Assembly (NCBI GenBank): GCA_022600345.1
Contig: JAHZKP010000136.1
Location: 1 to 34,601, forward strand
Direction: 5' to 3'
DNA: 34,601 nucleotides
DNA from: Alphaproteobacteria bacterium
Lineage (GTDB): Bacteria; Pseudomonadota; Alphaproteobacteria; Rhizobiales; Hyphomicrobiaceae
Shown here: in pieces, positions 26,899-34,601 of the stretch
Layout of the letters: each line of letters opens with the position of its first letter
How positions within the stretch are numbered: position 1 is the first letter of the stretch
The notes under the pieces: generated by a model
The model's input: the letters and a program-made list of their open reading frames with translations, nothing else
What the model was told of the DNA's origin: nothing
The model's database searches: none
Made by a program: the position numbers and the translations under genes

Positions 26899-27654
26899 TC
26901 AATTCCCGCAATCGATGGTGACTTCAACAGCCCACAGGTTGTTGGCTTCGTTGGTTTCTTCAACGAGGTTGTAGGGATCTACGGCAACATAGATCAACAC
27001 CTTGGTTTCGCCCTGTGCGCCTGTCGTCGATACTGTCGTGGTGCCGGTCTTCTTGAACAATTCCTGTTCCTGAGCCGGCGACAGCGTGCCCGTGCGCGAA
27101 TCTCCCAGGCTGGCCTGGAAGTCTCGGATTGCTGCGCGGGTGTTGGAACCGATCACGCCGTCCACCCCCTTAGGGTCGAAGCCCAATTCCAACAGGGCGT
27201 TCTGGATGGAGCGGATGCGGTCTCGATCGCCAGCATCCACGCTCGATGAATTCAGCGTGCTCGAAACGGTGGCCAACGGCGCGGCAAAGTTACGCCCGCG
27301 TTTCAATTTCCCCTCGCCCAGGTTGAACTCGATGCCCTGCTGATCGAGCGGCTGCAACTTGGAGCGCTCCGGACGCTTGTCGATCAGATCAATGTTCTCA
27401 GGCACATACACAACCAGCATCGAACGCGTCAGGCGCTCGGCGACATTGACGTCGGCAACATCTGTGCCCTGGTTCTTGATCGCGATACGCCCCGTGGCAA
27501 TCGGCTGTTCCTTTGAGCAACCGCCCGGTTGGACATAGGAATCGGCAGTATTAATCACCAGGTCTGGCAGCGCGAACGCCGAGCTGGGGACCAGGGCAAT
27601 GGCTGCAGTTATCGCTCCGGTGAGCACTGCACCGCGCGCAAAATTCGTATTCAT
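26899..27654 (-). CDS. Secreted protein with a peptidoglycan-binding domain inside a CARDB-like fold
   Basis: The 251-residue precursor has a Sec signal peptide ending AFA at residue 28. The N-terminal part (about 30-75: LPDLVINTADSYVQPGG, then GRIAIKNQGTDVADVNV) looks like the first strands of a CARDB/Ig-like domain. Its last strands (VDPYNLVEETNEANNLWAVEV) appear only at about 224-245. Between them lies a PG_binding_1 domain (about 145-185: IRSIQNALLELGFDPKGVDGVIGSNTRAAIRDFQ). Cysteines 46 and 249 at the two ends could form a disulphide. It is probably periplasmic and cell-wall-bound. The ATG at 27654 has GAGGGAG 9 bases ahead. It is convergent with pnp and divergent from the RlpA-like gene. 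Confidence 0.82.
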   Translation of the reverse strand: MNTNFARGAVLTGAITAAIALVPSSAFALPDLVINTADSYVQPGGCSKEQPIATGRIAIKNQGTDVADVNVAERLTRSMLVVYVPENIDLIDKRPERSKLQPLDQQGIEFNLGEGKLKRGRNFAAPLATVSSTLNSSSVDAGDRDRIRSIQNALLELGFDPKGVDGVIGSNTRAAIRDFQASLGDSRTGTLSPAQEQELFKKTGTTTVSTTGAQGETKVLIYVAVDPYNLVEETNEANNLWAVEVTIDCGN

Positions 27655-27980
27655 GGGCTTCCGCTCCCTCTTGAATTGAACCACAGACCGCGCCCGAAGG
27701 CGGCCAATGGGCCACCTATCCAATGCATCAGCTTCTGTTTCATGAACAATATGCAACGGCTTTGCAGTAAATTCGCCCGGTAATAGTAAGACGCGGTTAA
27801 TACACAACGCAGACGCATGAAGACGTGGATGCACGGACCGCAGTTCACTACGGCGGTGTGAGCATTTACCAATTCCTAATCAGAAACAAGCCCTTCGGGT
27901 TGCCGGCTGGCACTCGTCTCGGTTAATTTGCAAGACACCTTGATCCGTACCCTGCGAAAAAGCCCGACATCGAAAGCCCC
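27655..27980. other. Divergent intergenic region between the PG-binding and RlpA-like genes
   Basis: This 326-bp spacer must hold promoters for both divergent genes. The only clear element is the minus-strand Shine-Dalgarno GAGGGAG. A small UUCG-type hairpin lies near 27888-27897. No gene and no well-spaced -35/-10 pair stand out. Confidence 0.5.
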
Positions 27981-29423
27981 GTGCCAGATCTCTCCCAGCT
28001 CCGTTTTGTCGTGATCTGTCGCGCGCTTGTGCTGTCGACTGCTGCTATTGCTGCGACCTTTTCCTTCGCCCAGCCGGGCATTGCCAAGCGGCCCAATGCC
28101 GTTCATTGCCACAAGGGCATATGCTACCGCGTCAAAAGCCTCGCCGAAACCCGCGCATTGATTGGCAAGACACTGCGCCTGAAGGCGTCCCACTACGGCC
28201 ACTGCAAACGCGACCGCTTCAACCCATGCGGGCTGACCAGTTCGGGCGAACGCTTCCGCGCCCATGCCGCCGATAACGCCGCAAGCCCGGATCTGCCGGA
28301 TGGAACAGTGGTGCTGCTTTACTATCCCCAAAGCGGCGGCGCTGCCGTCGTCCGCATCAACAATGCCGGCCCCTATTGGGCCGATCGCCGCCTTGATGTT
28401 TCCAAGGCAACGGCCGTTGCTTTGGGATTCGCCCGTAAGGGAGTGGCCCAATTGGAGGTTCGCGTACTGCGAGCGCCCCATGACGACGAATCCCGTTATC
28501 GCCGCCACAGGCGATATAAGCGCGTGCCCGGATACATCGGCACCTATTCATCGCTGGACCGCGCCCACCAGGCAATTATCGAGGTTGCCTCATTCCGCCG
28601 GGCCGGCCTTGGCGGGCTGAAAGCTTCAAGCAACATGACCCGGCTTGCCCAGGAAACCGTGCCTCTTAGTTCGCCCAGCGTCGATATCGAGATCCTTGCC
28701 TTTGCCCGCTCCGACCCAGCCCGCCCGTCGACAATGGCAAAGCCGGTGCTGCTCGACAAACCTGCGCTTGAAGGGCTTTCTTCGTTCCCGGCCACAAAAA
28801 GCGACGCCCCGGGGCCGGTAACCTTCCAGGAGGCTAGGGCCCGAGACGTGCTCCATCATCAAAGCAGCCAGGCCCGGGTCGCAGCCCTGGCCGTCAGGCA
28901 TTTCGCTCCACAAGCCCCGCCGCAATCGCGAGTTCTGTCGGCACTCCCTGTCCGGCAGCGAATGAGCAGTCAAAAGCCAAACGAAGTCCTCGCGTCCAAG
29001 CCAGTTGAAACGCTGATGGCTTCAATCCGCGGAAGCGATCTGAACACCGCATGGCCCAACGCGCCCATTAAAATTGCCAAAAGGCCCAAACACATGATTG
29101 TCGCTTGGTCTTATGAAGAGACGTTGATTGGTCGATTGGACCTGTTGGCAACAAATGCCCGGTTGCTGGCAAGACGCAACGCAACGACCGACCCGACAAA
29201 GTTGAACTCACGCCAATTGCATCAGCAGGCACTCACGAAACACGCAGCAGCCATCATTGGAGAAAGATTGGACGGTTTTGCCAACGCTGTATTCAGCGCC
29301 CTGGAATTCGCTGGACGTAAGGCGCGGGCCAGTGTGAGAAAAAGAAATTCGAGAACCGCGAACGTCCTACCGGTTCACCCGGGAAGATTGGCAAACGCCC
29401 GCCACAACACTTTCAGGCGCTGA
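27981..29423 (+). CDS. RlpA-like double-psi beta-barrel protein, probably exported, atypical catalytic site
   Basis: A 480-residue protein with an N-terminal hydrophobic export signal (about residues 8-35). The RlpA-like double-psi barrel spans about 66-162: LKASHYGHC, SSGERF (E90), VVRINNAGPYW, RRLDVS. RlpA lytic transglycosylases use a Glu in NGE, a His in AAH and an Asp in VNDRGPF; here E90 is kept, the His is not evident and the Asp is N128. Four cysteines (43, 48, 75, 83) flank the barrel and may pair. Residues 165-480 are basic, low in recognisable domains and lack a SPOR repeat. The start is GTG at 27981 with a weak Shine-Dalgarno. It may bind peptidoglycan rather than cut it. Confidence 0.75.
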   Translation: MPDLSQLRFVVICRALVLSTAAIAATFSFAQPGIAKRPNAVHCHKGICYRVKSLAETRALIGKTLRLKASHYGHCKRDRFNPCGLTSSGERFRAHAADNAASPDLPDGTVVLLYYPQSGGAAVVRINNAGPYWADRRLDVSKATAVALGFARKGVAQLEVRVLRAPHDDESRYRRHRRYKRVPGYIGTYSSLDRAHQAIIEVASFRRAGLGGLKASSNMTRLAQETVPLSSPSVDIEILAFARSDPARPSTMAKPVLLDKPALEGLSSFPATKSDAPGPVTFQEARARDVLHHQSSQARVAALAVRHFAPQAPPQSRVLSALPVRQRMSSQKPNEVLASKPVETLMASIRGSDLNTAWPNAPIKIAKRPKHMIVAWSYEETLIGRLDLLATNARLLARRNATTDPTKLNSRQLHQQALTKHAAAIIGERLDGFANAVFSALEFAGRKARASVRKRNSRTANVLPVHPGRLANARHNTFRR

Positions 29424-29500
29424 CCTGCGCTTGACCTGACCAATGGCGCAAAGCCACAGCCGACAGTTGCCTGCAAACATGCCTCTATGAGAAAGCCAGA

Positions 29501-30577
29501 TTAGCGACATCGTTCAATTGAAGCCGCAGGTTTAGTGTTGGCAGACCCTGAGGCCCTATGCGACTCGTGAGTCATATAAGAATGCGGAAGCGGGTTTGTT
29601 GGCGGATGAATATTTAAATCCGGCGCTCTACCGCTCATAAACTTGTCGGCGGTCCTTGGAAGGTAGGTATTGCAACGCAGTAAATGAGATTGAAGCCTCC
29701 CAGCACTACAAAAACCGAACAATTTGCTCTTTGGCGCTCCGAATGCTTCAATTGAGCATAATTCATCGCTCATTGAGTGCGCTTTTAAATCTCGGGAAGT
29801 GATCTTTCGCCAGGTTTCATTTTTGGGCAATGAAAGCCCTGAGTAATACTGCGCCCCATTTTTTGGAAGTGCATGACTTAGATATTTTTTGAACAATACA
29901 GGTGCTGCTTGAGACATAATAATTCGACCGACAGCGCTGCCGGCGTTATTTATTCGATGGGTGCAATTGTTGAAAGATGTTCGAGTTCTGGTCGCTATTT
30001 GCGCGGAAAGAATGTTTAGAGTTCGAAGTGAAGCAAATAAGCCGTCGAATGTCGGAATTTTAGGGCCGAATATTTGGCGGAAACTGATCGATCGTCCAAT
30101 TGCGATGGCATTAGCCGAGGCAATTGTGTGGCGAAAGGCGAATGCCAGATCGTCAATGCCCTCGCCACCATCGGGATCCCAGTTTCCGTCAACCGAATAT
30201 CCGATGATCACAACGATGATCATGTCGCCGCGCTGGATCGGGCAGGCAGAAACCGTAACGTTGCCAACCTTTTGAGTGTATGGGGCGCCAGGCGGCTGTA
30301 GATCCCAGTGGATGTCTGCCGTGATTTGTTCGCAAACAAGGCCGGCGGCTTTCAGGAAACGTTCCGACGGCCTTCGCCGCAGTTGGGAAAAGTCAGTATA
30401 GACATCTTCAGTCAGGGCGACCAGAATCTCATAAAGCTTGCACATTTTTTGGTTATCCGTGTGAGCACTGCCATCGGAACAAAAATTCAGCGCCGATAAT
30501 GGCAATTCCGGGTCGAGAATCGGACGATAATTTAGCAATGAGTGCAATCGCATGCCGGTAGTGCAATGCCGCAACAT
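29501..30577 (-). CDS. Unrecognised low-GC gene downstream of copA
   Basis: I do not recognise this protein of up to 358 residues. A hand count over 29941-30060 gives 51 G/C in 120 bases, against 40 in 60 for a sample of copA, so composition is unlike its neighbours and suggests transfer or decay. Visible features: a helical N-terminal part (KMCKLYEILVALTEDVYTDF), a hydrophobic strand GDMIIVVIIGYSV, an acidic DPDGGEGIDDLAF, and a polar C-terminal tail rich in His, Pro and Ser. No signal peptide. The ATG at 30577 has no Shine-Dalgarno; an ATG at 30445 (MCKLYEIL) is an alternative. It lies in the same direction as copA, 56-190 bp downstream. It could be a decayed gene. Confidence 0.5.
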   Translation of the reverse strand: MLRHCTTGMRLHSLLNYRPILDPELPLSALNFCSDGSAHTDNQKMCKLYEILVALTEDVYTDFSQLRRRPSERFLKAAGLVCEQITADIHWDLQPPGAPYTQKVGNVTVSACPIQRGDMIIVVIIGYSVDGNWDPDGGEGIDDLAFAFRHTIASANAIAIGRSISFRQIFGPKIPTFDGLFASLRTLNILSAQIATRTRTSFNNCTHRINNAGSAVGRIIMSQAAPVLFKKYLSHALPKNGAQYYSGLSLPKNETWRKITSRDLKAHSMSDELCSIEAFGAPKSKLFGFCSAGRLQSHLLRCNTYLPRTADKFMSGRAPDLNIHPPTNPLPHSYMTHESHRASGSANTKPAASIERCR

Positions 30578-30633
30578 GTTACAAGGTTACAAGAGCAGGC
30601 TGAAAGAAACAAGGACACCCCGAATTGGCGGGA

Positions 30634-33033
30634 TCACAAGTCGGCGGACCGCAATCGCAAGGCATTCCCGATCACCGACACAGATGACAGGCTCATCGCG
30701 GCTGCCGCCAGCATTGGCGACAGCATGACGCCCATCACCGGGAATAAGACGCCGGCTGCAACCGGTATCAGAAGCCCGTTGTAGCCGAACGCCAATGCCA
30801 GATTGCCCTTGATGTTTCGAACGGTCGCTTCGGCGAGCGCGCGCGAAGTAACAAGGCCCGCGAGCCCCTCGCCCATCAGCGTCACGCCCGCGCTTTCGAT
30901 TGCCACCTGCGAGCCCGCACCCATCGCTATGCCCACGTTCGCAGCCGCCAGTGCGGGTGCATCGTTGATGCCGTCTCCTGCAAATGCAACCTTGCGCCCC
31001 GCGGATCTGAGGTCACCAACGATGCCCATCTTGTCTTCCGGCGAAACCCGGGAATGGTAGTCCCCAATTCCCAAGGTTTCAGCGACCGTGGCGACGGCGG
31101 CCCGGCTGTCGCCTGAAGCAATCACCACCTCAAGGCCTCTTGCCCGCAGCCGCTCGATCACCTCAACACCATCCGCCTTGACTTGGTCGGCTGCCGCCAG
31201 AACGCCCACCAATTCTCCGTCGACTGCCATCAATAGGGTCGACTTGCCTTGGCTCTCAAGGGGAGCAAATGCGGCCACGCCAGCCTTCAATTTCCGGGCC
31301 TCCAGGTCGGATGCAAAGCCCAGTTGCCACATCAGCCCCTCGGTGCCAATCCAAACATCGAGGCCCTCAACCCGCCCGCTCGCCCCCCGTCCCGGGAACG
31401 CTTCGAAACTGTCCGGCGTGCTGATCGGTATCCCCCGGTCCCGCGCGGATGAAACGATGGCTGAGGCGAGCGGATGCTCGCTGGCCTGTTCGAGGCTTGC
31501 TGCCAAGCGCAGAATTTCGGCTTCGCCAATTTCCCCAAGAGGCAGGATATCGGTGAGCCTGGGTCGCCCCTCGGTCAGTGTTCCGGTCTTGTCGATAACA
31601 AGCGTGTCGACTTCGGCCAAAGCTTCAAGCGCTTCGGCGGAATGAAACAGCACCCCTTCCTGAGCCCCCCGGCCGGTGGCGACCATCACCGACATCGGCG
31701 TTGCCAGCCCCAGCGCGCACGGACAAGCGATGATCAATACCGAGACCGCCGCCACAATAGCGTAAGCCAATTGCGGTTCCGGCCCGACCCAAAGCCAGAT
31801 GGCGAAAGCACCAATGGCAACCGCGATGACGCCGGGCACGAAATAACGCGCAACGCGGTCCGCGACCCGCTGCATGGGGGCCCGCGAGCGCTGCGCATCG
31901 GCAACGACCTCGACAATCCGCGATAATGTCGTGTCCCGCCCAACCGCACGCGCTTCCATTTCAAACGAACCCGTCGTGTTAAGCGTACTGCCGGTAACCT
32001 CGGCTCCTGGTTGTTTTTCTACCGGAAGCGGTTCACCCGTCAGCATCGATTCATCGACTGCAGATGCGCCCGATACGACAACCCCATCGGCAGGAATAGC
32101 CTCGCCAGGGCGCACTCTAAGGCGGTCACCCTTGGCGATGTCGTCGAGTGGGACTGCCCGTTCCACTCCATCGCCATCGATCCTGGTGGCCGTCTTGGGA
32201 GCAAGGTCGAGCAATGCGCGGATTGCATCTCCGGTTCGTTCGCGCGCCTTGATCTCAATGATCTGGCCAACCAGCACCAGAACGATAATGACGGCGGCCG
32301 ATTCAAAGTAGACCCCGATTGCGCCATCGGCCCCCTTGAGGTCGGCGGGAAACAACCCCGGCGCGATGACGGCAACCAGACTGAACGCAAAAGCCGTCGC
32401 AATTCCCAGCGAGATCAACGTCCACATATTGAGATGGCCCGAGCGCACCGAGGCTAGCCCGCGCGAGAAAAACGGTGCGCCGCAAAACAATACCACCGGA
32501 AGTGCCAACGCCAGTTGGGCGTTGCGAACGCCGCGCGCGCCCAACCAGTCTTCGAACGGTAGCCCGGCATGGCTACCCATGGCGATAATCACGAGAGGCA
32601 GCGTGAACGCCGCACCAATCCCAAGCCGCAAGGTAAAGTCCTTCAGCTCCGGGTTGTCGCCAGGGTCGCCAACACCCGCCCCCATCGGCTCCAGCGCCAT
32701 GCCGCAGACCTCGCAGACGCCGGGCCCCTCCTGCTCCTGGCCTGGACACATCGGGCAGAAAAACATCGTCCCTGCGGGTGCCTCAAGGGCATGTTTGGCA
32801 TCACGAGCATCAGCCTTGGCCCTTTTCACCGGGTCGAGGTAACGCTCCGGATCGGCGGAGAATTTGTCGGCACAGCCTTGGCAACAGAAATGATAAACCT
32901 CGCCGTCGTGTCGGACAGTTGGCTTGCCCACCTCAGGAGCGACGCTCATGCCGCAAACGGGATCGATATGGGCACCCGATTGGCCCTCGCCTTTTCCGCC
33001 ACCGCAACATGCCGTCGTTTTCTCGTGATCCAT
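30634..33033 (-). CDS. copA: Copper-exporting P1B-type ATPase with YHS and HMBD metal-binding domains
   Basis: Inner-membrane Cu(I) efflux pump of about 799 residues. N-terminal metal sites are a YHS domain (about residues 25-67, DPVCGMS) and a heavy-metal-binding domain (about 91-117, FFCPMCPGQ and [10 protein letters not shown]), replacing the classic HMA domains. The core shows TGEP, the intramembrane CPC near 439, DKTGT near 483, SEHPLA and [10 protein letters not shown]. The last membrane segments carry YN (FGYNGLL) and MSLSS, the P1B-1 copper(I) signature. The ATG at 33033 follows AGAGG; GTG at 33036 is also possible. It is divergent from csoR, with two CsoR-type operators between. Confidence 0.95.
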   Translation of the reverse strand: MDHEKTTACCGGGKGEGQSGAHIDPVCGMSVAPEVGKPTVRHDGEVYHFCCQGCADKFSADPERYLDPVKRAKADARDAKHALEAPAGTMFFCPMCPGQEQEGPGVCEVCGMALEPMGAGVGDPGDNPELKDFTLRLGIGAAFTLPLVIIAMGSHAGLPFEDWLGARGVRNAQLALALPVVLFCGAPFFSRGLASVRSGHLNMWTLISLGIATAFAFSLVAVIAPGLFPADLKGADGAIGVYFESAAVIIVLVLVGQIIEIKARERTGDAIRALLDLAPKTATRIDGDGVERAVPLDDIAKGDRLRVRPGEAIPADGVVVSGASAVDESMLTGEPLPVEKQPGAEVTGSTLNTTGSFEMEARAVGRDTTLSRIVEVVADAQRSRAPMQRVADRVARYFVPGVIAVAIGAFAIWLWVGPEPQLAYAIVAAVSVLIIACPCALGLATPMSVMVATGRGAQEGVLFHSAEALEALAEVDTLVIDKTGTLTEGRPRLTDILPLGEIGEAEILRLAASLEQASEHPLASAIVSSARDRGIPISTPDSFEAFPGRGASGRVEGLDVWIGTEGLMWQLGFASDLEARKLKAGVAAFAPLESQGKSTLLMAVDGELVGVLAAADQVKADGVEVIERLRARGLEVVIASGDSRAAVATVAETLGIGDYHSRVSPEDKMGIVGDLRSAGRKVAFAGDGINDAPALAAANVGIAMGAGSQVAIESAGVTLMGEGLAGLVTSRALAEATVRNIKGNLALAFGYNGLLIPVAAGVLFPVMGVMLSPMLAAAAMSLSSVSVIGNALRLRSADL

Positions 33034-33054
33034 CACCGTCGCCTCTTGGTCAGC

Positions 33055-33071
33055 ATACCCTCATGGGGTAT
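33055..33071. promoter_or_regulatory. CsoR-type operator 1 (proximal to copA)
   Basis: ATACCCTCATGGGGTAT is a palindrome of the form TACCC-N4-GGGGTA, the class bound by CsoR/RcnR repressors. It lies 22 bp ahead of the copA start and, by position, inside the copA leader. Confidence 0.8.
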
Positions 33072-33089
33072 CAAGTGTTCTGGTTGACG

Positions 33090-33118
33090 GGTATACCCTG
33101 ATGGGGTATCTCGTGCAA
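33090..33118 (-). promoter_or_regulatory. Candidate copA promoter covering operator 2
   Basis: On the minus strand TTGCAC (33113-33118) and TATACC (33090-33095) are 17 bases apart. Operator 2 lies almost wholly between and over these boxes, so bound CsoR would block RNA polymerase. Confidence 0.6.
33093..33109. promoter_or_regulatory. CsoR-type operator 2 (proximal to csoR)
   Basis: ATACCCTGATGGGGTAT differs from operator 1 at one base. Its centre is 38 bp from that of operator 1 and 19 bp from the csoR start codon, close enough to control both divergent genes. Confidence 0.85.
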
Positions 33119-33119
33119 C

Positions 33120-33395
33120 ATGCACAACGATCACAAGTCAAAGCTGGTTCGAAGATTGGCGCGTGTCGAGGGGCAGGTCCGCGGCCTGCAACGCATGATC
33201 GACGAGGACCGCTATTGCATCGACGTCATCACGCAGATCTCAGCGGTCCGAGCTGCCCTGTTGAAGGTCGAGCAGGCTGTCTTGAAGGATCATGTCGCCC
33301 ACTGCGTCGAACACGCGATTCTGAGCGGCAACGAAGAAGACCAGCGCCAGAAAGTCGCCGAGTTGTTGGAGGTCTTGAACCGGGCGCAACGCTAG
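33120..33395 (+). CDS. csoR: CsoR-family copper-sensing repressor
   Basis: A 91-residue all-helical metal-sensing repressor (DUF156). The predicted ligands C33, H58 and C62 reproduce the Cys-His-Cys copper(I) site of CsoR, unlike the RcnR (Cys-His-His) or FrmR patterns. The conserved N-terminal LVRRLARVEGQVRGLQRMI contributes DNA contacts. It is expected to release the two operators upstream when it binds Cu(I), derepressing copA and itself. The ATG at 33120 has no clear Shine-Dalgarno; a TTGACG/TATCTC pair at 33084-33112 would start the message within a base or two of the ATG, so leaderless translation is possible. It is convergent with murI. Confidence 0.93.
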   Translation: MHNDHKSKLVRRLARVEGQVRGLQRMIDEDRYCIDVITQISAVRAALLKVEQAVLKDHVAHCVEHAILSGNEEDQRQKVAELLEVLNRAQR

Positions 33396-33431
33396 TGCTG
33401 GATCGGTTCGGGAGGCAGGGAGCACGGCCGT

Positions 33432-33461
33432 CGGGGAGGTCCGGGGAGGTCCGGGGAGGTC
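33432..33461. repeat. Three tandem 10-bp repeats between csoR and murI
   Basis: CGGGGAGGTC occurs three times in a row in the 74-bp spacer between the convergent csoR and murI genes. It ends 9 bp from the murI stop codon. It is a simple slippage-prone repeat with no hairpin potential. Confidence 0.9.
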
Positions 33462-33469
33462 AGGCGTCT

Positions 33470-34336
33470 TCACACGCGCGTGACGACAACGCTCTCAAAG
33501 GCTGGAACGTCAGGCCAGAAGATCCGAGCCCGCGTACTAATCTCGAACGCATCCCCAGTCGTCAACATCTTCAATGCACGCGGGCGCGGGTGGTGCCCCC
33601 CTAGATACTGCGGGCGGCGAGACAGATAGTCTTCCAGGCTGTCGGCAACGATGTCCGGTTGCGATAGAATTTTGGTCGCCTGCGGCAGGTGCTCCCGGAA
33701 CAGGTCTTCGACCAACGGGAAGTGCGTACAACCCAGGATCGCCCGGTCGGGCGCCGCCCCTCCGGTCTGCTCCAGCAAAGCCGAAACGCCGGCACCCACC
33801 AGGCCGGTTAACTCATCGCGCGAGGCTTCATCCTCAATGGCGCCGGCCAGATGCGCGCAAATCTGCTGCACGACCTGCACGCGCGGACAGCGCTTGCGGA
33901 TTTCTTCCAGGTAGACATCGGAGGTAATCGTTCTGGTGGTGCCGAACACCGCGATCGTTTCGGAATTGAATTTCTGCGGATATTGAGGGCTGGTCACCGC
34001 CCAGGGCGTCTGTGTCGCCGCCTCCACCGTTGGCGCAACGATTCCGATGACGTTGTGTGCGCCAGCCCAACTCGATCCTGGCAGCCAATGCTGTTGCAGC
34101 CGCCGCGCGGCGACCGCCGTCGCCGTATTGCAGCCCAGGAGGACCAACCGGGCGTCGCGTTGAAACAGAGCTTCCGTGCCACGTCGGGTAAAGTCGACGA
34201 TCAGGTCCGATGGCCGGTTTCCATACGGAACGTTGGCATGGTCGCCCAGGTAGCAAAATGAAATGTCGGGAAAGCGATCCGCCAGCTTGCGCAAAACGGT
34301 CAGACCCCCAAACCCCGAGTCAAAGACGCCAATCAT
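33470..34336 (-). CDS. murI: Glutamate racemase
   Basis: Cofactor-independent racemase giving D-glutamate for peptidoglycan. The 288-residue protein starts MIGVFDSGFGGLTVLRKL, as expected for the family, with catalytic cysteines C69 in LLGCNTATA and C203 in ILGCTHFPL. YLGDHANVPYGNRP (about residues 29-42) is also conserved. I chose the ATG at 34336 for its match to the family N-terminus; a TTG 12 codons earlier (34372) extends the frame but adds a basic, non-conserved stretch. Neither has a strong Shine-Dalgarno. It is the last gene before the right-hand repeat; 34337-34457 shows nothing further. Confidence 0.95.
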   Translation of the reverse strand: MIGVFDSGFGGLTVLRKLADRFPDISFCYLGDHANVPYGNRPSDLIVDFTRRGTEALFQRDARLVLLGCNTATAVAARRLQQHWLPGSSWAGAHNVIGIVAPTVEAATQTPWAVTSPQYPQKFNSETIAVFGTTRTITSDVYLEEIRKRCPRVQVVQQICAHLAGAIEDEASRDELTGLVGAGVSALLEQTGGAAPDRAILGCTHFPLVEDLFREHLPQATKILSQPDIVADSLEDYLSRRPQYLGGHHPRPRALKMLTTGDAFEISTRARIFWPDVPAFESVVVTRV

Positions 34337-34457
34337 GAAGGTTTGTGTGCGCCGCCTTTTAGCCGCCGTCAAGGCTGACGGATTGGTTCCCGGCCGCTTC
34401 CAAAGTTCAATCCGCCAATCAAGAGCCCGCCGTCGAAGGGTGACCCGTAGTGCGGCT

Positions 34458-34583
34458 TAGCAGGCTGTTGAAGAACTCAGTGAGGTCGCGATGCGAGACG
34501 AAATTGGCTGCCGGCAAGACGCGTCCGGTGCAGGCGTGGTGGATCCCACGGCAATCCGGCGCAACGCAGTCCGGCAGTCAATT
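34458..34583. repeat. Right arm of the 126-bp inverted repeat
   Basis: Reverse complement of 1-126 with three substitutions. Its inner palindrome is AATTGGCTGCCGG (34502-34514) with CCGGCAGTCAATT (34571-34583), carrying one G-T mismatch that the left copy lacks. Eighteen non-repeat bases follow to the window end. No palindromic element of the kind next to the left arm is present here. Confidence 0.85.
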
Positions 34584-34601
34584 TCGCCGCATCCCTCTGG
34601 G

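Noticed and set aside
27908-27932. TGGCAC...TTGC resembling a sigma54 promoter ahead of the RlpA-like gene
   Set aside because: The GG and GC dinucleotides are about 21 bases apart instead of the required 10-11.
34491-34601. Short open frame within the right-hand terminal repeat
   Set aside because: The three differences from the left copy do not fall in third codon positions, so there is no sign of coding constraint.

Overview
This 34.6 kb window is chromosomal DNA from an alphaproteobacterium, most likely of the Hyphomicrobiales (Rhizobiales). The evidence is the gene order tsaB-rimI-plsC-miaB-phoH-ybeY-corC-lnt-phrR-metK-trmB, followed by rimP-nusA-ylxR-infB-rbfA-truB-rpsO-pnp. Supporting signs are a YlxR/L7Ae fusion, an Irr-type iron box, palindromic intergenic elements of the kind common in that order, and a GC-rich coding sequence. 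I cannot name a genus.

Layout. Positions 1-358 hold repeats only: one arm of a 126-bp inverted repeat whose partner lies at the other end of the window, then two long palindromes. From 359 to about 26.8 kb all genes are on the + strand and are housekeeping. They cover trpS, a universal stress protein, the Fe-S carrier nfuA behind an Irr-like box, a nitroreductase, tRNA modification (tsaB, miaB, trmB), acyl transfer to proteins and lipids (rimI, plsC, lnt), RNA and ribosome maturation (phoH, ybeY, rimP, rbfA, truB, pnp), a PhrR/PraR-type regulator, metK, and the nusA-infB transcription/translation operon. A strong bidirectional terminator closes this block after pnp.

From 26.9 to 34.4 kb the content is more accessory. 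A secreted protein whose peptidoglycan-binding domain sits inside a CARDB-like fold is divergent from an RlpA-like protein that lacks a key catalytic Asp. Next come an unrecognised low-GC gene, a copper module (copA divergent from csoR around two CsoR-type operators), and murI. The second arm of the inverted repeat ends the window.

The features most worth a second look lie in the spacers and gene boundaries: a premature-terminator leader on rimP, a likely CTG start for rbfA missed by an ATG-only call, a 20-bp perfect inverted repeat made of heptamers on the rbfA stop codon, 73-bp direct repeats between rpsO and pnp, a 12-residue extension on ribosomal protein S15, and the nested CARDB/PG-binding protein. 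I found no CRISPR array, prophage, complete insertion sequence, tRNA or rRNA, and no clear new multi-gene system. All functional calls come from reading motifs; no searches were run.
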